Assembly (NCBI RefSeq): GCF_902705875.1
Contig: NZ_CACSIK010000001.1
Coordinates: forward strand, 1,481,994 to 1,545,993
DNA from: Zhongshania aliphaticivorans
Lineage (GTDB): Bacteria; Pseudomonadota; Gammaproteobacteria; Pseudomonadales; Spongiibacteraceae
Reading direction: 5' to 3'
Length of the DNA: 64,000 bases
The notes beneath the pieces are model-generated. The model saw only the letters and a list, made by a program, of their open reading frames with translations. It searched no databases and was not told the origin of the DNA. Shown in pieces: positions 26,700-34,829 of this stretch. Within the stretch, counting starts at the first letter, position 1. Every line of letters begins with the position of its first letter. Position numbers and translations under genes: made by a program.

Positions 26700-27035
26700 A
26701 TGAATGTTTTAAGGGTTTCTTTGTTTGTTTCGACCATCGGGATATATGCAATTACGATTGTTGCGTCTTTGTCGCAAGGTATTAATTGGCCGGCATTGGC
26801 TATTTCTGACATTATGGAACTGGGTTGGCGGAGCCAATTTGATATTGATTTTTTAATTCATTTATTTTTACTGGCAGCTTGGGTTGTATGGCGTGAAGGC
26901 GCTGATGGAAAGGCGTATGTTTTTGGTTTTTTAAGTGTTGTTATGGGCGGCATGTTTACGTTTCCTTATGTGCTTTATGCGAGTTACAAAGCGAAGGGTA
27001 AGGTAGGAGATTTGTTGCTGGGTATTCATCGTTAA
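26700..27035 (+). CDS. Small inner-membrane protein, DUF2834-like
   Basis: 111 residues with three predicted membrane helices: near 6-26, near 50-63 (DFLIHLFLLAAWVVW) and near 72-93 (AYVFGFLSVVMGGMFTFPYVLY). The arrangement of an acidic residue entering helix 2, WREG after it, and an FPYVLY end in helix 3 resembles DUF2834-type small membrane proteins. No function known. ATG start, no strong ribosome site visible. Confidence 0.55.
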   Translation: MNVLRVSLFVSTIGIYAITIVASLSQGINWPALAISDIMELGWRSQFDIDFLIHLFLLAAWVVWREGADGKAYVFGFLSVVMGGMFTFPYVLYASYKAKGKVGDLLLGIHR

Positions 27036-27062
27036 GTCAGGCGAGCAGTACTTTTTAATAAA

Positions 27063-27081
27063 TTGCTGAAATAATCAGCAA
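27063..27081 (+). terminator. Possible terminator hairpin
   Basis: Inverted repeat TTGCTGA-AATAA-TCAGCAA (27063-27081) 28 bases after the small membrane protein gene, followed by ATTTGAT. Weak T-tract. Confidence 0.35.
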
Positions 27082-27161
27082 ATTTGATAAGCCACAACGC
27101 AGTCGTAGTATTTTATAAATACTTAATCTCATCGTTTATTGATTAGTGGTAAGGCTTTTTA

Positions 27162-27190
27162 AGCGTTGCGTGCTAATAGCGCGCAACGCT
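27162..27190. repeat. Inverted repeat between convergent genes
   Basis: 9-bp perfect inverted repeat AGCGTTGCG/CGCAACGCT (27162-27170 with 27182-27190), 20 bases past the end of the nitroreductase gene. It is GC-rich but not followed by a T-tract on either strand; likely a transcript-end hairpin. Confidence 0.4.
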
Positions 27191-27210
27191 AATGGCTGTT
27201 GAGGTGTTGC

Positions 27211-27876
27211 TTAGTCGATAAATTGCACTAGGTCAGTCAATGGGTCGCGGTCCATAATCACGTCGTTAATTCGAGCCCCTACGTCTTCATAACCAAAAGA
27301 TATCCCACATACAATCGCGTTACCTTCTGGAATGTTAGCAATTTTGAATACGGGATCTGGGTAGAATGCTAAGGCACCTTGTGGGCAACTTGCTAGGCCA
27401 TTTTCGACGAGCAAAAGCATGAGTGTTTGCAAATAAAGCCCAATATCTATGGCGTTAATGGGGCCCATGCTTGCCGGCATGGAGATAAACGCAACGTGAG
27501 GCGCATCGAAAAATTCCCAGTTTTTAAGGGCGAGTTGCTGTCGTTTTTCTTTCTCGTGTCGCTCAATACCCATTACACCGTAGTAGGTAAATGCGCATTG
27601 GTATTGCCTTTCTTTGTATACACCTGAGAGGCCGCTATCACCGGGAGTGAATACGGGTGAGGGTGTCTTGCCAGACATTATCTCTTCAAATATTGCCGCT
27701 TGTAGATCTTTACGTGCTTGGCCTGAGACAACCACGGTATGCCACGGTTGAGTATTGCAGTTTGATGGGGCTAGTCGCGCCTGATCAAATATTTTTTCAA
27801 GGAGCTCTGGTGCAACGGGGTCAGGTTTGTATCCCCGTATTGAGCGACGGGTTTTTAGAGCGTCGGAGACGTTCAT
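27211..27876 (-). CDS. Nitroreductase-family FMN oxidoreductase
   Basis: 221 residues. RRSIRGYKPDPV near the start and LAPSNCNTQPWHTVVVSG are the FMN-binding signatures of the NfsA/NfsB-like superfamily. DIGLYLQTLMLLLVENGLASCPQGALA and the closing ISFGYED are also typical. Reduces nitro compounds, quinones or similar with NAD(P)H; physiological substrate unknown. Two ATGs lie near the 5' end; the second (27876) is spaced 9 bases from GAGGA, the first overlaps it, so I chose the second. Confidence 0.88.
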   Translation of the reverse strand: MNVSDALKTRRSIRGYKPDPVAPELLEKIFDQARLAPSNCNTQPWHTVVVSGQARKDLQAAIFEEIMSGKTPSPVFTPGDSGLSGVYKERQYQCAFTYYGVMGIERHEKEKRQQLALKNWEFFDAPHVAFISMPASMGPINAIDIGLYLQTLMLLLVENGLASCPQGALAFYPDPVFKIANIPEGNAIVCGISFGYEDVGARINDVIMDRDPLTDLVQFID

Positions 27877-27992
27877 TAGTGTCATTCCTCATTTTTGTTT
27901 CTACATTTTTAACGGTAATTGATTTTTATTGTTTAGTCATTGTTCATGACATTAAATTATTAATGAGTGGCGCCTATGCGTGTTACTCGCCA

Positions 27993-28021
27993 ATAAAAAA
28001 GGCGGCCAATGGCCGCCTTTT
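27993..28021 (-). terminator. Intrinsic terminator of mdh
   Basis: 11-bp GC-rich inverted repeat AAAAGGCGGCC/GGCCGCCTTTT with a 3-base loop (27997-28007 and 28011-28021). On the minus strand it is followed by TTTTTTATT, placing it 23 bases beyond the mdh stop. Confidence 0.93.
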
Positions 28022-28044
28022 CTTACCACCTAGCTGTTAAGCGC

Positions 28045-29025
28045 TTAGGGTAGTAGGTGCTTAACACCGTCGCGTTCTTCGGCAAGCTCTTGCTCTGTAG
28101 CAAGCATTTTGCCGCGGCTGAAGTCATTCACTTCAACACCCTGAACGATTTCCCATTCGCCGTCTTTGCAGCGGCATGGGAAAGAATAGACAAGGCCTTC
28201 GGCAATGCCGTAGCTTCCATCACTGTAAACGCCCATAGATACCCAGTCATCGCCTGTTGTACCTAGTGCCCAGCTACGCATATGGCCAATGGCCGCGTTA
28301 GCTGCAGAAGCCGCAGAAGAAGCGCCACGAGCTTTGATGATCGCTGCACCGCGTTGCTGTACTGTTGGGATAAAGTCAGCTTCAAGCCATGCTTGATCAA
28401 CGAGTTCGGTCGCGGTTTGGCCTGCTACTTTAGCGTTAAATAAATCTGGGTATTGAGTGGCTGAGTGGTTGCCCCAGATGGTCATATTGGTGACGTCATT
28501 TACCGTTTTACCGGTTTTGATAGCAATTTGAGTCATGGCGCGATTGTGGTCCAGGCGAGTCATGGCTGTGAAATTGCGTGGGCTAATTGATGGCGCATTG
28601 CGCTGAGTGATCAATGCATTGGTATTTGCAGGGTTACCAACAACCAATACTTTAATGTTCTTGCTAGCATTCTCGTCAATGGCTTTGCCTTGAACAGAGA
28701 AGATAGCCGCATTAGCTTCTAGAAGGTCTTTACGTTCCATGCCGGGGCCACGAGGACGGGCACCAACAAGAAGGGCGTAGTCAGTATCTTTAAAGCCAAC
28801 GTTTGGATCATCAGTACATACAACGCCAGCTAGTAAAGGGAATGCACAGTCTTCTAACTCCATGCGCACACCTTGTAGAGCGTCCATTGCAGGAGTGATA
28901 TCTAAAAGGTGCAGTATAACGGGTTGGTCGTCGCCCAGCATGGCGCCGGAAGCGATACGGAAAAGAAGTGCGTAGCCAATTTGGCCGGCTGCACCGGTAA
29001 CGGTGACGCGAACGGGTTGTTTCAT
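28045..29025 (-). CDS. mdh: Malate dehydrogenase
   Basis: 326 residues, NAD-dependent malate to oxaloacetate step of the TCA cycle. The Rossmann motif is [19 protein letters not shown]; substrate-binding Arg lies in [15 protein letters not shown] and the active-site His in [13 protein letters not shown]. The sequence belongs to the long-loop MDH type found in Pseudomonas-like and Burkholderia-like bacteria and not to the enteric MDH type. Single-gene transcript with its own terminator. Confidence 0.95.
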   Translation of the reverse strand: MKQPVRVTVTGAAGQIGYALLFRIASGAMLGDDQPVILHLLDITPAMDALQGVRMELEDCAFPLLAGVVCTDDPNVGFKDTDYALLVGARPRGPGMERKDLLEANAAIFSVQGKAIDENASKNIKVLVVGNPANTNALITQRNAPSISPRNFTAMTRLDHNRAMTQIAIKTGKTVNDVTNMTIWGNHSATQYPDLFNAKVAGQTATELVDQAWLEADFIPTVQQRGAAIIKARGASSAASAANAAIGHMRSWALGTTGDDWVSMGVYSDGSYGIAEGLVYSFPCRCKDGEWEIVQGVEVNDFSRGKMLATEQELAEERDGVKHLLP

Positions 29026-29311
29026 TGGGCGATTCCCTTTCTGTTAATTGTCGGATTTTTGAGCGGGTGCGATCGGATGTGGATTACACAAACCGACATG
29101 CACCCGTGCCGGGGTCTGGCCGTGTACAAGACACCTCATGCCAGCAGATTTTGGCGGCCTAATGATAGTCATCTCTGCGGCTGATTGCCAGTGCTTGAGT
29201 CGGTAAAGGCCAAATTATGGCCGCTGTTATGTGGATTGCTACGAGTTTGTGGCCGCTGAGTACGCCTTTCTATATAATGCGCAGCCCACTCCTTTATTAG
29301 ATTTGCGCATT

Positions 29312-30205
29312 ATGTCCAGCTTGCCAAAACTTGAATTCAATAAACTTCAAAAGCGTCTGCGCCGCTTTACTGGGCAGGCGATAGAAGATTATAAAATGAT
29401 AGAAGAGGGTGACAGGATCATGGTTTGTCTGTCTGGGGGCAAAGACAGTTATACCATGCTCGATATTTTGATGAACCTGCAAAAGAGCGCGCCGGTAAAG
29501 TTTGAGTTAGTAGCGGTGAATATGGATCAGAAGCAGCCAGGTTATCCCGAAGAAGTGCTTCCCAATTATCTCGATACCTTGGGTATTGAGTACTATATCG
29601 TCAATAAAGACACCTACTCGATTGTTAAGCAAAAAATTCCGGAGGGCAAAACGACATGCGGGCTGTGCTCGCGACTTCGCCGCGGCACCCTTTACGCTTT
29701 TGCTGAAGAAATTGGCGCGACAAAAATCGCCTTGGGTCATCATAAGGACGATATCGTCCAAACCCTCTTTCTTAATATGTTTTATGGTTCTCGCTTATCT
29801 GGAATGCCCCCAAAATTGTTGTCAGACGACAAACGCAATATTGTGATTAGGCCTTTAGCGTATTGTCGTGAGAGTGATATCGAAGCATTCTCTGCACATA
29901 AGGGGTTTCCCATCATTCCCTGTAACCTCTGTGGCTCGCAAGAAAATCTCCAGCGCCAAAATATCCGCAAGATGTTGATGGATTGGGAGAAAGCCGATGG
30001 TAGTCGCATTGAGAAGATTTTTTCATCCATGCAAAATATCGCTCCCTCACAGATGGCTGATGCTAGCTTGTTTGATTTTGCTTCTCTGACAATTGATCGT
30101 AGCGGCGACCGTAAAGAGTATGGTTTTGATTCTACTCAGACTGTGGACGTGGGCGGTGTACCAAGCGCGCATAATGACAAGATTGAGCTGGTACAAATTA
30201 ATTAA
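29312..30205 (+). CDS. ttcA: tRNA 2-thiocytidine(32) synthetase TtcA
   Basis: 297 residues. PP-loop motif [10 protein letters not shown] activates C32 of tRNA; CxxC pairs [12 protein letters not shown] and [14 protein letters not shown] hold the iron-sulfur cluster. [18 protein letters not shown] and IRPLAYCRE complete the TtcA pattern. The frame opens at 29231, but the first 27 codons are not conserved, and ATG 29312 ([21 protein letters not shown]) matches the usual start. It marks the left border of the flagellar-derived locus. Confidence 0.94.
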   Translation: MSSLPKLEFNKLQKRLRRFTGQAIEDYKMIEEGDRIMVCLSGGKDSYTMLDILMNLQKSAPVKFELVAVNMDQKQPGYPEEVLPNYLDTLGIEYYIVNKDTYSIVKQKIPEGKTTCGLCSRLRRGTLYAFAEEIGATKIALGHHKDDIVQTLFLNMFYGSRLSGMPPKLLSDDKRNIVIRPLAYCRESDIEAFSAHKGFPIIPCNLCGSQENLQRQNIRKMLMDWEKADGSRIEKIFSSMQNIAPSQMADASLFDFASLTIDRSGDRKEYGFDSTQTVDVGGVPSAHNDKIELVQIN

Positions 30206-30315
30206 CTCTAGCTTGTGTGTTTCTTGCAAAGGCTCTAATGACTGACTTTTAGTGATTGTTAGGCACCTTTTATCATAGCTTTTCTACCTTCCTATTGCGA
30301 CTGTATTTGTTGTGG

Positions 30316-30331
30316 TGGCCTGAATACTGCT
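30316..30331 (+). promoter_or_regulatory. Candidate sigma-54 promoter (-24/-12) of the reduced flagellar locus
   Basis: TGGCCTGAATACTGCT has the invariant GG and GC with 10 bases between and agrees with the consensus TGGCACG-N4-TTGCW at 9 of 12 fixed positions. It lies 140 bases before the mini-FliF gene and upstream of two FleQ-like boxes, which would then be in the leader, an arrangement known for several FleQ-controlled promoters of P. aeruginosa. Prediction by eye. Confidence 0.55.
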
Positions 30332-30385
30332 TCATTGGCAGTAATGGGTGTTTTTATGTCTTTATCGAATGAATTAAAATTAGTT

Positions 30386-30403
30386 TTGTCAATTTATTGA
30401 CGG
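30386..30403. promoter_or_regulatory. FleQ-box-like operator 1
   Basis: TTGTCAATTTATTGACGG. The 14-bp core GTCAATTTATTGAC is a perfect palindrome-type match to the reverse complement of the FleQ consensus described in Pseudomonas (GTCAATAAATTGAC). It lies 52 bases, about five helical turns, before a second copy. Confidence 0.75.
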
Positions 30404-30437
30404 CTTAGGGGTTGCGGGCCGTGACGAATTGATTCTC

Positions 30438-30455
30438 TTGTCATTATATTGACGG
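30438..30455. promoter_or_regulatory. FleQ-box-like operator 2
   Basis: TTGTCATTATATTGACGG, identical to operator 1 at 16 of 18 positions. Core GTCATTATATTGAC differs from the FleQ consensus at one informative position. It ends 15 bases before the proposed mini-FliF start codon. Confidence 0.7.
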
Positions 30456-30470
30456 TAAGTGGGGGTGTTG

Positions 30471-31169
30471 GTGTCAGAAAATACAGCTGAAGCAAATCCT
30501 TTATCGACGCCAAGCTTAGCTATGATTTTTTTAATGACTGCTTTGATTGTTATCGCGGTTACTATTTTGCTGCAGGCGGGGTGGGTGCAGTGGCGATTCA
30601 GTAGCGTTGAGATTGACGACAAACCTGCCAATGATCCCCGCAGTCAGCGAGAAGCTTATCTTGAAGCTAAAGCCTTGAAATTGGTGAGCTCAGTGGCTGA
30701 TGTACGCGATATTAATGTGATGGTACAGATAACGGGTCAATTAGATTCATCGTCTACCGAGAGTAGTGAGATTAAGACTGTATTGATTTTGGTTAATGAG
30801 ACTAAGCGCAGTGGGACGTTGGCGCAGGCAATTACCGCCATTGTGAGTACGGGATTGGCAATGGATGCTTCACGGGGTGATAGCTTGGCGCTGCAATTTC
30901 ATGAATTTTCTCATATAGCGGCTCGTAAAGAGAACGTGCTGGGGTTGTCGCTTATTCAGCGGACCTATCTTGGTCTGATCGTGTTGTTTATTGGTGTTTG
31001 TGGGTTTGCTTGGGCCAGCTTTCGCTATAAAAATCAACTTTTAAAGGTTGAGCATGCAAGAAATGCTTACCAAGACCAATTACAGCGGTTTAAGTTGATC
31101 GCATCTGACGAGCCGGCTCGGGTCGCCAGTGTGATGAGTGACTGGCTGAACGGGGTGAAAGACCGGTGA
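30471..31169 (+). CDS. Mini-FliF: truncated MS-ring-like protein with FliG-binding tail
   Basis: 232 residues against ~550-600 for normal FliF. Order: short N-terminus, membrane helix ~16-39, periplasmic domain ~45-160, membrane helix ~166-183, cytoplasmic tail to 232. The periplasmic part aligns by eye with the last ring-building domain of FliF (KLVSSVADVRDINVMVQITGQLD, then VLILVNE and ASRGDSLALQF, compare KRGDTLNVV in enteric FliF). The tail RFKLIASDEPARVASVMSDWL matches the FliG-binding end (DNDPRVVALVIRQWM). The RBM1, RBM2 and beta-collar regions are absent. GTG 30471 chosen after a G-rich ribosome site; GTG 30459 is possible. GTGA overlap with fliG implies coupled translation. A YscJ-like secretion ring is the alternative, but the tail and neighbours favour FliF. 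Confidence 0.75.
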   Translation: MSENTAEANPLSTPSLAMIFLMTALIVIAVTILLQAGWVQWRFSSVEIDDKPANDPRSQREAYLEAKALKLVSSVADVRDINVMVQITGQLDSSSTESSEIKTVLILVNETKRSGTLAQAITAIVSTGLAMDASRGDSLALQFHEFSHIAARKENVLGLSLIQRTYLGLIVLFIGVCGFAWASFRYKNQLLKVEHARNAYQDQLQRFKLIASDEPARVASVMSDWLNGVKDR

Positions 31170-32161
31170 CGGAGGCGATACATCTTTCTGATGCTGAGCA
31201 AGCCGCTGCGTTGCTAATGTCACTCGATAAAAGTGATGCAGCCGCGATCTTAAAGAATATGCCACCTGCTGATGTGCACCGGCTAGCTGCGGTGATGAGT
31301 AGTATGGATGCGCCAAGCCGAAGTGAATTTACTCAAGTTCTTGGGCGCTTTCATCGTGATGTAAAAAGTTACTCGGGTGTTAAGGCAAGCGCTGGTGATA
31401 GGGTCCTTAATCTATTACAAGAGGCCTTAGGTGAAGAGCATGCCAAACTACTTAGTGACCGCTTGGCTCTGCATGGCCAGTCAAAACATATTGCTAAATT
31501 GAAGTGGCTAGAACCACAAACCATTGTCGATATTATTCGCCGTGAACACCCGCAGATCCAAGCAGTGGTTATAGCGTGTCTAGATGCTGCGCAGGGTAGT
31601 GACGTTTTGCTGGCTTTTGAAGAAGAGCGACGGCTGGATTTGTTAAGCCGCTTATCTGCGTTAAAACATATCACCCCAATAGCGCTTGAAGAGTTAGATT
31701 GGTTGCTTGAACAATATTTTTCTAATATTGGCCGGCCATTAGGTCGAACAATGACTGGGGATTCAGTGGCTGCGGCATTGCTCAACGAAATGGATGTTGG
31801 GGCTGAAAGTAGTTTGCTTAATGCGTTGAGGGAGAATCAGCCAGAGCAAGCCGCACGAGTGGAAGAGTTGATGTTTGGTTTTGCTCAATTTAGTCATATG
31901 GCTGAGCACGATATTGAGGTTTTAGTGCGGCAATTAGCAGCAGAAGTACTGGCGCCTGCTTTATCTGAAACAACGGCACAGCTGCGTCGCAAGTTTATTG
32001 AGGCGTTAGGACAGCAGAAGAAGCAGGCTGTAGTTGCGTTATCTAAGCGTTTCACTCAGGCCGAAGTGCATGCAGCGCAATCTGAAATTGTGAGAATAGC
32101 AAAACAAATGGCGGCAGTCGGGGAAATTATCTTGGACGCGCGTAAAATTGATGTGTTTTAG
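31166..32161 (+). CDS. fliG: FliG-like flagellar switch protein with altered torque helix
   Basis: 331 residues, the normal FliG length. The N-terminal FliF-binding domain (~1-100), middle domain with the FliM-binding motif EHPQ at 127-130, and C-terminal domain (MFGFAQFSHM at 236 onwards, IAKQMAAVGEIIL near the end) are all present. In the helix equivalent to E. coli residues 264-297, the torque-generating charges K264, R281, D288, D289 and R297 appear replaced (residues 266-301 read ALSETTAQLRRKF...AVVALSKRFTQAE, with no acidic pair). So binding surfaces are kept while stator contact is probably lost. Starts at GTG 31166, overlapping the mini-FliF stop. Confidence 0.85.
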   Translation: MTEAIHLSDAEQAAALLMSLDKSDAAAILKNMPPADVHRLAAVMSSMDAPSRSEFTQVLGRFHRDVKSYSGVKASAGDRVLNLLQEALGEEHAKLLSDRLALHGQSKHIAKLKWLEPQTIVDIIRREHPQIQAVVIACLDAAQGSDVLLAFEEERRLDLLSRLSALKHITPIALEELDWLLEQYFSNIGRPLGRTMTGDSVAAALLNEMDVGAESSLLNALRENQPEQAARVEELMFGFAQFSHMAEHDIEVLVRQLAAEVLAPALSETTAQLRRKFIEALGQQKKQAVVALSKRFTQAEVHAAQSEIVRIAKQMAAVGEIILDARKIDVF

Positions 32162-32286
32162 CGATCGGTTGGTTGGCATATAGATAAAATCTCTCGCTTG
32201 GGGGATCATTGTCGCTCATGCTAACTACATTTAGTTTATATAATCAAAGTACCATTTATACCGGTTTACCCAAGGATGATTTATTG

Positions 32287-32631
32287 ATGTCTGCATTGAA
32301 TTTGGCTTTGCTACAAGAGCTTAGGGAGTTTATGGAAGAGGACGTCTTTATTTTAGTTGATGAATTCGAGCTTGATACACAAGCCCGTTTAGATTGCCTT
32401 GAAAAAGCGATTGAAAATAAAGACGCTGAAACGCTTAGAACAATCGCTCATACCATGAAGGGCGGCGCTGCGGCTTTGGGAGCAGAAAACCTTTCGCAAC
32501 ATTTTCGAGGTCTGGAATTGCGTGGCCGGGATGCAAGCTTTCAGGAAATTGAGCAAGACTTCAGTAATGCAAAGCGTTGCTTTGCGGAGGCGATGAGGCA
32601 AATAAGGGGGTGGTTGGCGCAGCCTTTATAA
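32287..32631 (+). CDS. HptB-like histidine phosphotransfer protein
   Basis: 114 residues forming a single Hpt four-helix bundle, with phospho-acceptor His55 in TIAHTMKGGAAALGAENL. It resembles HptB of Pseudomonas, whose gene lies between fliJ and fliK in several pseudomonad flagellar clusters; here it sits between fliG and fliM, the same relative place. ATG 32287 has AAGGA about 10 bases upstream; a TTG at 32209 in the same frame would add 26 poorly structured residues. It could pass phosphate to the CheY-like receiver or to a regulator elsewhere. Confidence 0.8.
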   Translation: MSALNLALLQELREFMEEDVFILVDEFELDTQARLDCLEKAIENKDAETLRTIAHTMKGGAAALGAENLSQHFRGLELRGRDASFQEIEQDFSNAKRCFAEAMRQIRGWLAQPL

Positions 32632-32633
32632 GG

Positions 32634-32651
32634 TTGTCATTTTTTTGACAG
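32634..32651. promoter_or_regulatory. FleQ-box-like operator 3
   Basis: TTGTCATTTTTTTGACAG, third member of the same 18-bp motif (15 of 18 identical to operator 2). It starts 3 bases after the hpt stop and lies 42 bases before the sigma-54-like promoter in front of fliM. Confidence 0.6.
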
Positions 32652-32692
32652 CAAGAATTTATTTTAAGCTGTTGATTTTATTATAAATAATG

Positions 32693-32708
32693 TGGCTCGA
32701 GTTTTGCT
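32693..32708 (+). promoter_or_regulatory. Candidate sigma-54 promoter of fliM
   Basis: TGGCTCGAGTTTTGCT agrees with TGGCACG-N4-TTGCW at 11 of 12 fixed positions and has exact -24/-12 spacing. It lies 45 bases before the fliM start codon, giving a predicted transcript start near 32719, and follows FleQ-like operator 3. This divides the locus into two transcription units. Confidence 0.75.
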
Positions 32709-32752
32709 CTTAGTACCTTAATTGTTGTTTTTGGCTTACTGGTGCGGACTTA

Positions 32753-33709
32753 ATGGTGAAGGAGCTACTTTCTCAAGCAGAAATTGATGCCCTACTGGCG
32801 AATGTGCAGTCGCCAGCATTGCAATCAGATCCCAATAATTCCCATCCTGTTACTGCACGCTCATTTGATTTAGCAAGCCGGCGCCGGTTAAAGAAACGAC
32901 GTCTTCCCGGCTTGGAACACATCAATAAGCGATTTGCAGAATATTTTCGTGAAAGTATTTCCGATGTGCTTGGCCAAAATGTTGAGGTTGCTGCTATTGA
33001 TGTGCAACTCCAGCCTTATGGTCAATACCTGCATTCCCTGTATGTACCTACGTCATTAAATTTAATGCGACTGCAGCCGTTAAGTGGTGTTGGTATGGTT
33101 GTTTTTGATGCCCGCTTGGTTTATCGATTAGTAGATATGTTCTTTGGTGGCAATGGCACCCAAGGGCATGCTGATGGGCGGGATTTCAGCAAGGTGGAGC
33201 GCCGTGTTATTCGTCGTGTCACTGAGCGAGCACATACAGATTATGAAAAGGCTTGGCGTTTAGTCGAGACGGTTGTGTGTGAGCCTATGGTAATGGAGGT
33301 AAATCCCGCGTTGGCGTCAATTACCGGCCAGGCCGATAACGTTGTGGTGTGCCGCTTTCAAATAGAGCTTGATAGCGGTGGCGGTGGTGAGTTTCATATA
33401 ACGCTGCCCTTAACGATGTTAGAACCGGTTATTGATGTACTTAGCAAAAATGAGTCGGTAGAGCAGTCGGGGAATACGACTCAGTGGCGCAGAGAATTGG
33501 GTCAGTCTTTACTGGATACCAAGGTGAGTACCGCATGTACGATCGCAGAGCCGGTAATGAGTTTATCCCAAGTTGCCTCTTTGAAAGCAGGGGATGTTAT
33601 TCCATTGCGTGCTAGTGAACCTTCGATATTAACGGCTTCAGGGATGGCTATGGCGAGGGCGCAGCTGGGTATTAGAAACGGATATTTAACACTCGAAATC
33701 CTTGAGTGA
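32753..33709 (+). CDS. fliM: FliM flagellar switch protein
   Basis: 318 residues (E. coli 334). The N-terminal CheY-binding peptide LLSQAEIDALL is intact at residues 5-15, the middle domain carries the GGxG motif as FGGNGT (GGNG at 132-135) that contacts FliG, and the C-terminal SpoA-like domain (~255-318, VSLSQVASLKAGDVIPL-like) is present. A basic linker RRRLKKRR follows residue 42. All features needed for a C-ring middle layer are kept although no other flagellar structural genes are nearby. It is preceded by its own sigma-54-like promoter and FleQ box. Confidence 0.92.
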   Translation: MVKELLSQAEIDALLANVQSPALQSDPNNSHPVTARSFDLASRRRLKKRRLPGLEHINKRFAEYFRESISDVLGQNVEVAAIDVQLQPYGQYLHSLYVPTSLNLMRLQPLSGVGMVVFDARLVYRLVDMFFGGNGTQGHADGRDFSKVERRVIRRVTERAHTDYEKAWRLVETVVCEPMVMEVNPALASITGQADNVVVCRFQIELDSGGGGEFHITLPLTMLEPVIDVLSKNESVEQSGNTTQWRRELGQSLLDTKVSTACTIAEPVMSLSQVASLKAGDVIPLRASEPSILTASGMAMARAQLGIRNGYLTLEILE

Positions 33710-33773
33710 GGCCCACTACTGAAGATTTCCTAAGAAAGTATTGCGAGTAATTTAACGACATTAGGTGTAAATC

Positions 33774-34193
33774 ATGGATAAACAAGATGAGCTTCGTCGC
33801 CAGCGACAGGCCTTAAAGGAAGAAATGGAGGCGGGTGATCACAAAGATTTAGAGCGATCCGGTAGCGCGGCTTTTAGTGCGCGGTCTCCGGTTGGCGGTG
33901 CTGAGAATCGGCTTAGTGAACGTTTGCCAAGTGGTCCGGATCTATCCATGGTGATGGATATTCCGGTCCGTCTAACCTTGGAGGTTGGCGGCAGCGATAT
34001 GCCAATTCGGGATTTGCTGCAACTTCATCAAGGCGCCATTGTTGAGCTAGATCGGCAAGCGGGAGAACCCTTGGATGTGTTGGTTAACGGGACGTTGATT
34101 GCGCGTGGAGAGGTTGTTGTGATTGAGGATAAGCTTGGGATACGGTTGACTGAGGTGGTAAGTCAGGCGGATCGTTTACAATCACTGTCTTGA
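33774..34193 (+). CDS. fliN: FliN flagellar switch protein
   Basis: 139 residues: a charged, probably flexible N-terminal region (~1-55) and a C-terminal SpoA domain (MVMDIPVRLTLEVGG, IRDLLQLHQGAIVELDRQAGEPLDVLVNGTLIARGEVVVIEDKLGIRLTEVV), almost identical in pattern to canonical FliN. FliN forms the base of the C-ring and normally also docks the export ATPase regulator FliH, which is missing here. Gap of 64 bases after fliM; likely the same transcript. Confidence 0.93.
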   Translation: MDKQDELRRQRQALKEEMEAGDHKDLERSGSAAFSARSPVGGAENRLSERLPSGPDLSMVMDIPVRLTLEVGGSDMPIRDLLQLHQGAIVELDRQAGEPLDVLVNGTLIARGEVVVIEDKLGIRLTEVVSQADRLQSLS

Positions 34194-34262
34194 TTGGGTG
34201 CATAAAATACGGGTGGTAGCGCGCCGGATAAGTGTAATGGCGCTGCGCCGATAGGGGATGTT

Positions 34263-34829
34263 ATGAAGCGAAGGCTGGTTTTTTTAAGCCGTGATATCAC
34301 GGGGCTTTGCGAGATTGTTGAGATGTTAAAGCAGCCGCATTTACAAGGTTGGCGCTGGCGTGTATTTACTCATGCGGCGGCGTCTGTTCAGCGTCTTGGG
34401 TTACCTCTAGCATCATCCTTGCTTCTAACAAACCTGCTAGGAGGGGCTTGGCGTGGCGGCTTTTGGGGTGTTTGCTTGGGCGTAATGCTGACGATAATTG
34501 TTCAGCCACTATTTAATATCGAATCAGGCGTGGCGTGGACTATTATTATGTATTCACTACCGCTTACGCTGTTATTTTTTGGTGCTTGGCTTGGGGGGTT
34601 AAGAGGCTTAATGCAGGGTAACCCAGCTATGGATGATTACCGCGGCTATGCAGAAAATAATTTGTATGTATTGCTGGTAGATGTTCAAGCGGTTGATCAG
34701 CGATTGTTAAAGAAAATTATGGCGATGTGTAACGCTGAGCAAATTGGTGAGCATACTCGCCGAATGTGGGGGTTTCCGTGGCGAGAAAATATCTTTCATC
34801 AACCTGATGCGGAGGCGGCAGCGATATGA
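34263..34829 (+). CDS. Small membrane protein (DUF1269-like layout), unknown role in the switch locus
   Basis: 188 residues. The N-terminal cytoplasmic part (KRRLVFLSRDITGLCEIVEML) and the C-terminal part (NNLYVLLVDVQAVDQRLLKKIM) frame two or three Gly-rich membrane helices (LPLASSLLLTNLLGGAWRGGFWGVCLGVMLTIIV and LPLTLLFFGAWLGGL). This layout is like DUF1269-type stress membrane proteins. It occupies the slot where export-apparatus genes (fliO-R, flhB, flhA, flhF) lie in complete clusters. ATGA overlap with the FleN gene suggests a coupled product. It may anchor or regulate the FleN ATPase; this is inference. Confidence 0.6.
   Translation: MKRRLVFLSRDITGLCEIVEMLKQPHLQGWRWRVFTHAAASVQRLGLPLASSLLLTNLLGGAWRGGFWGVCLGVMLTIIVQPLFNIESGVAWTIIMYSLPLTLLFFGAWLGGLRGLMQGNPAMDDYRGYAENNLYVLLVDVQAVDQRLLKKIMAMCNAEQIGEHTRRMWGFPWRENIFHQPDAEAAAI

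Noticed and set aside
29026..29311. RNA gene or leader between mdh and ttcA
   Set aside because: No tRNA-like fold, strong hairpin or terminator; it looks like ordinary divergent promoter sequence.
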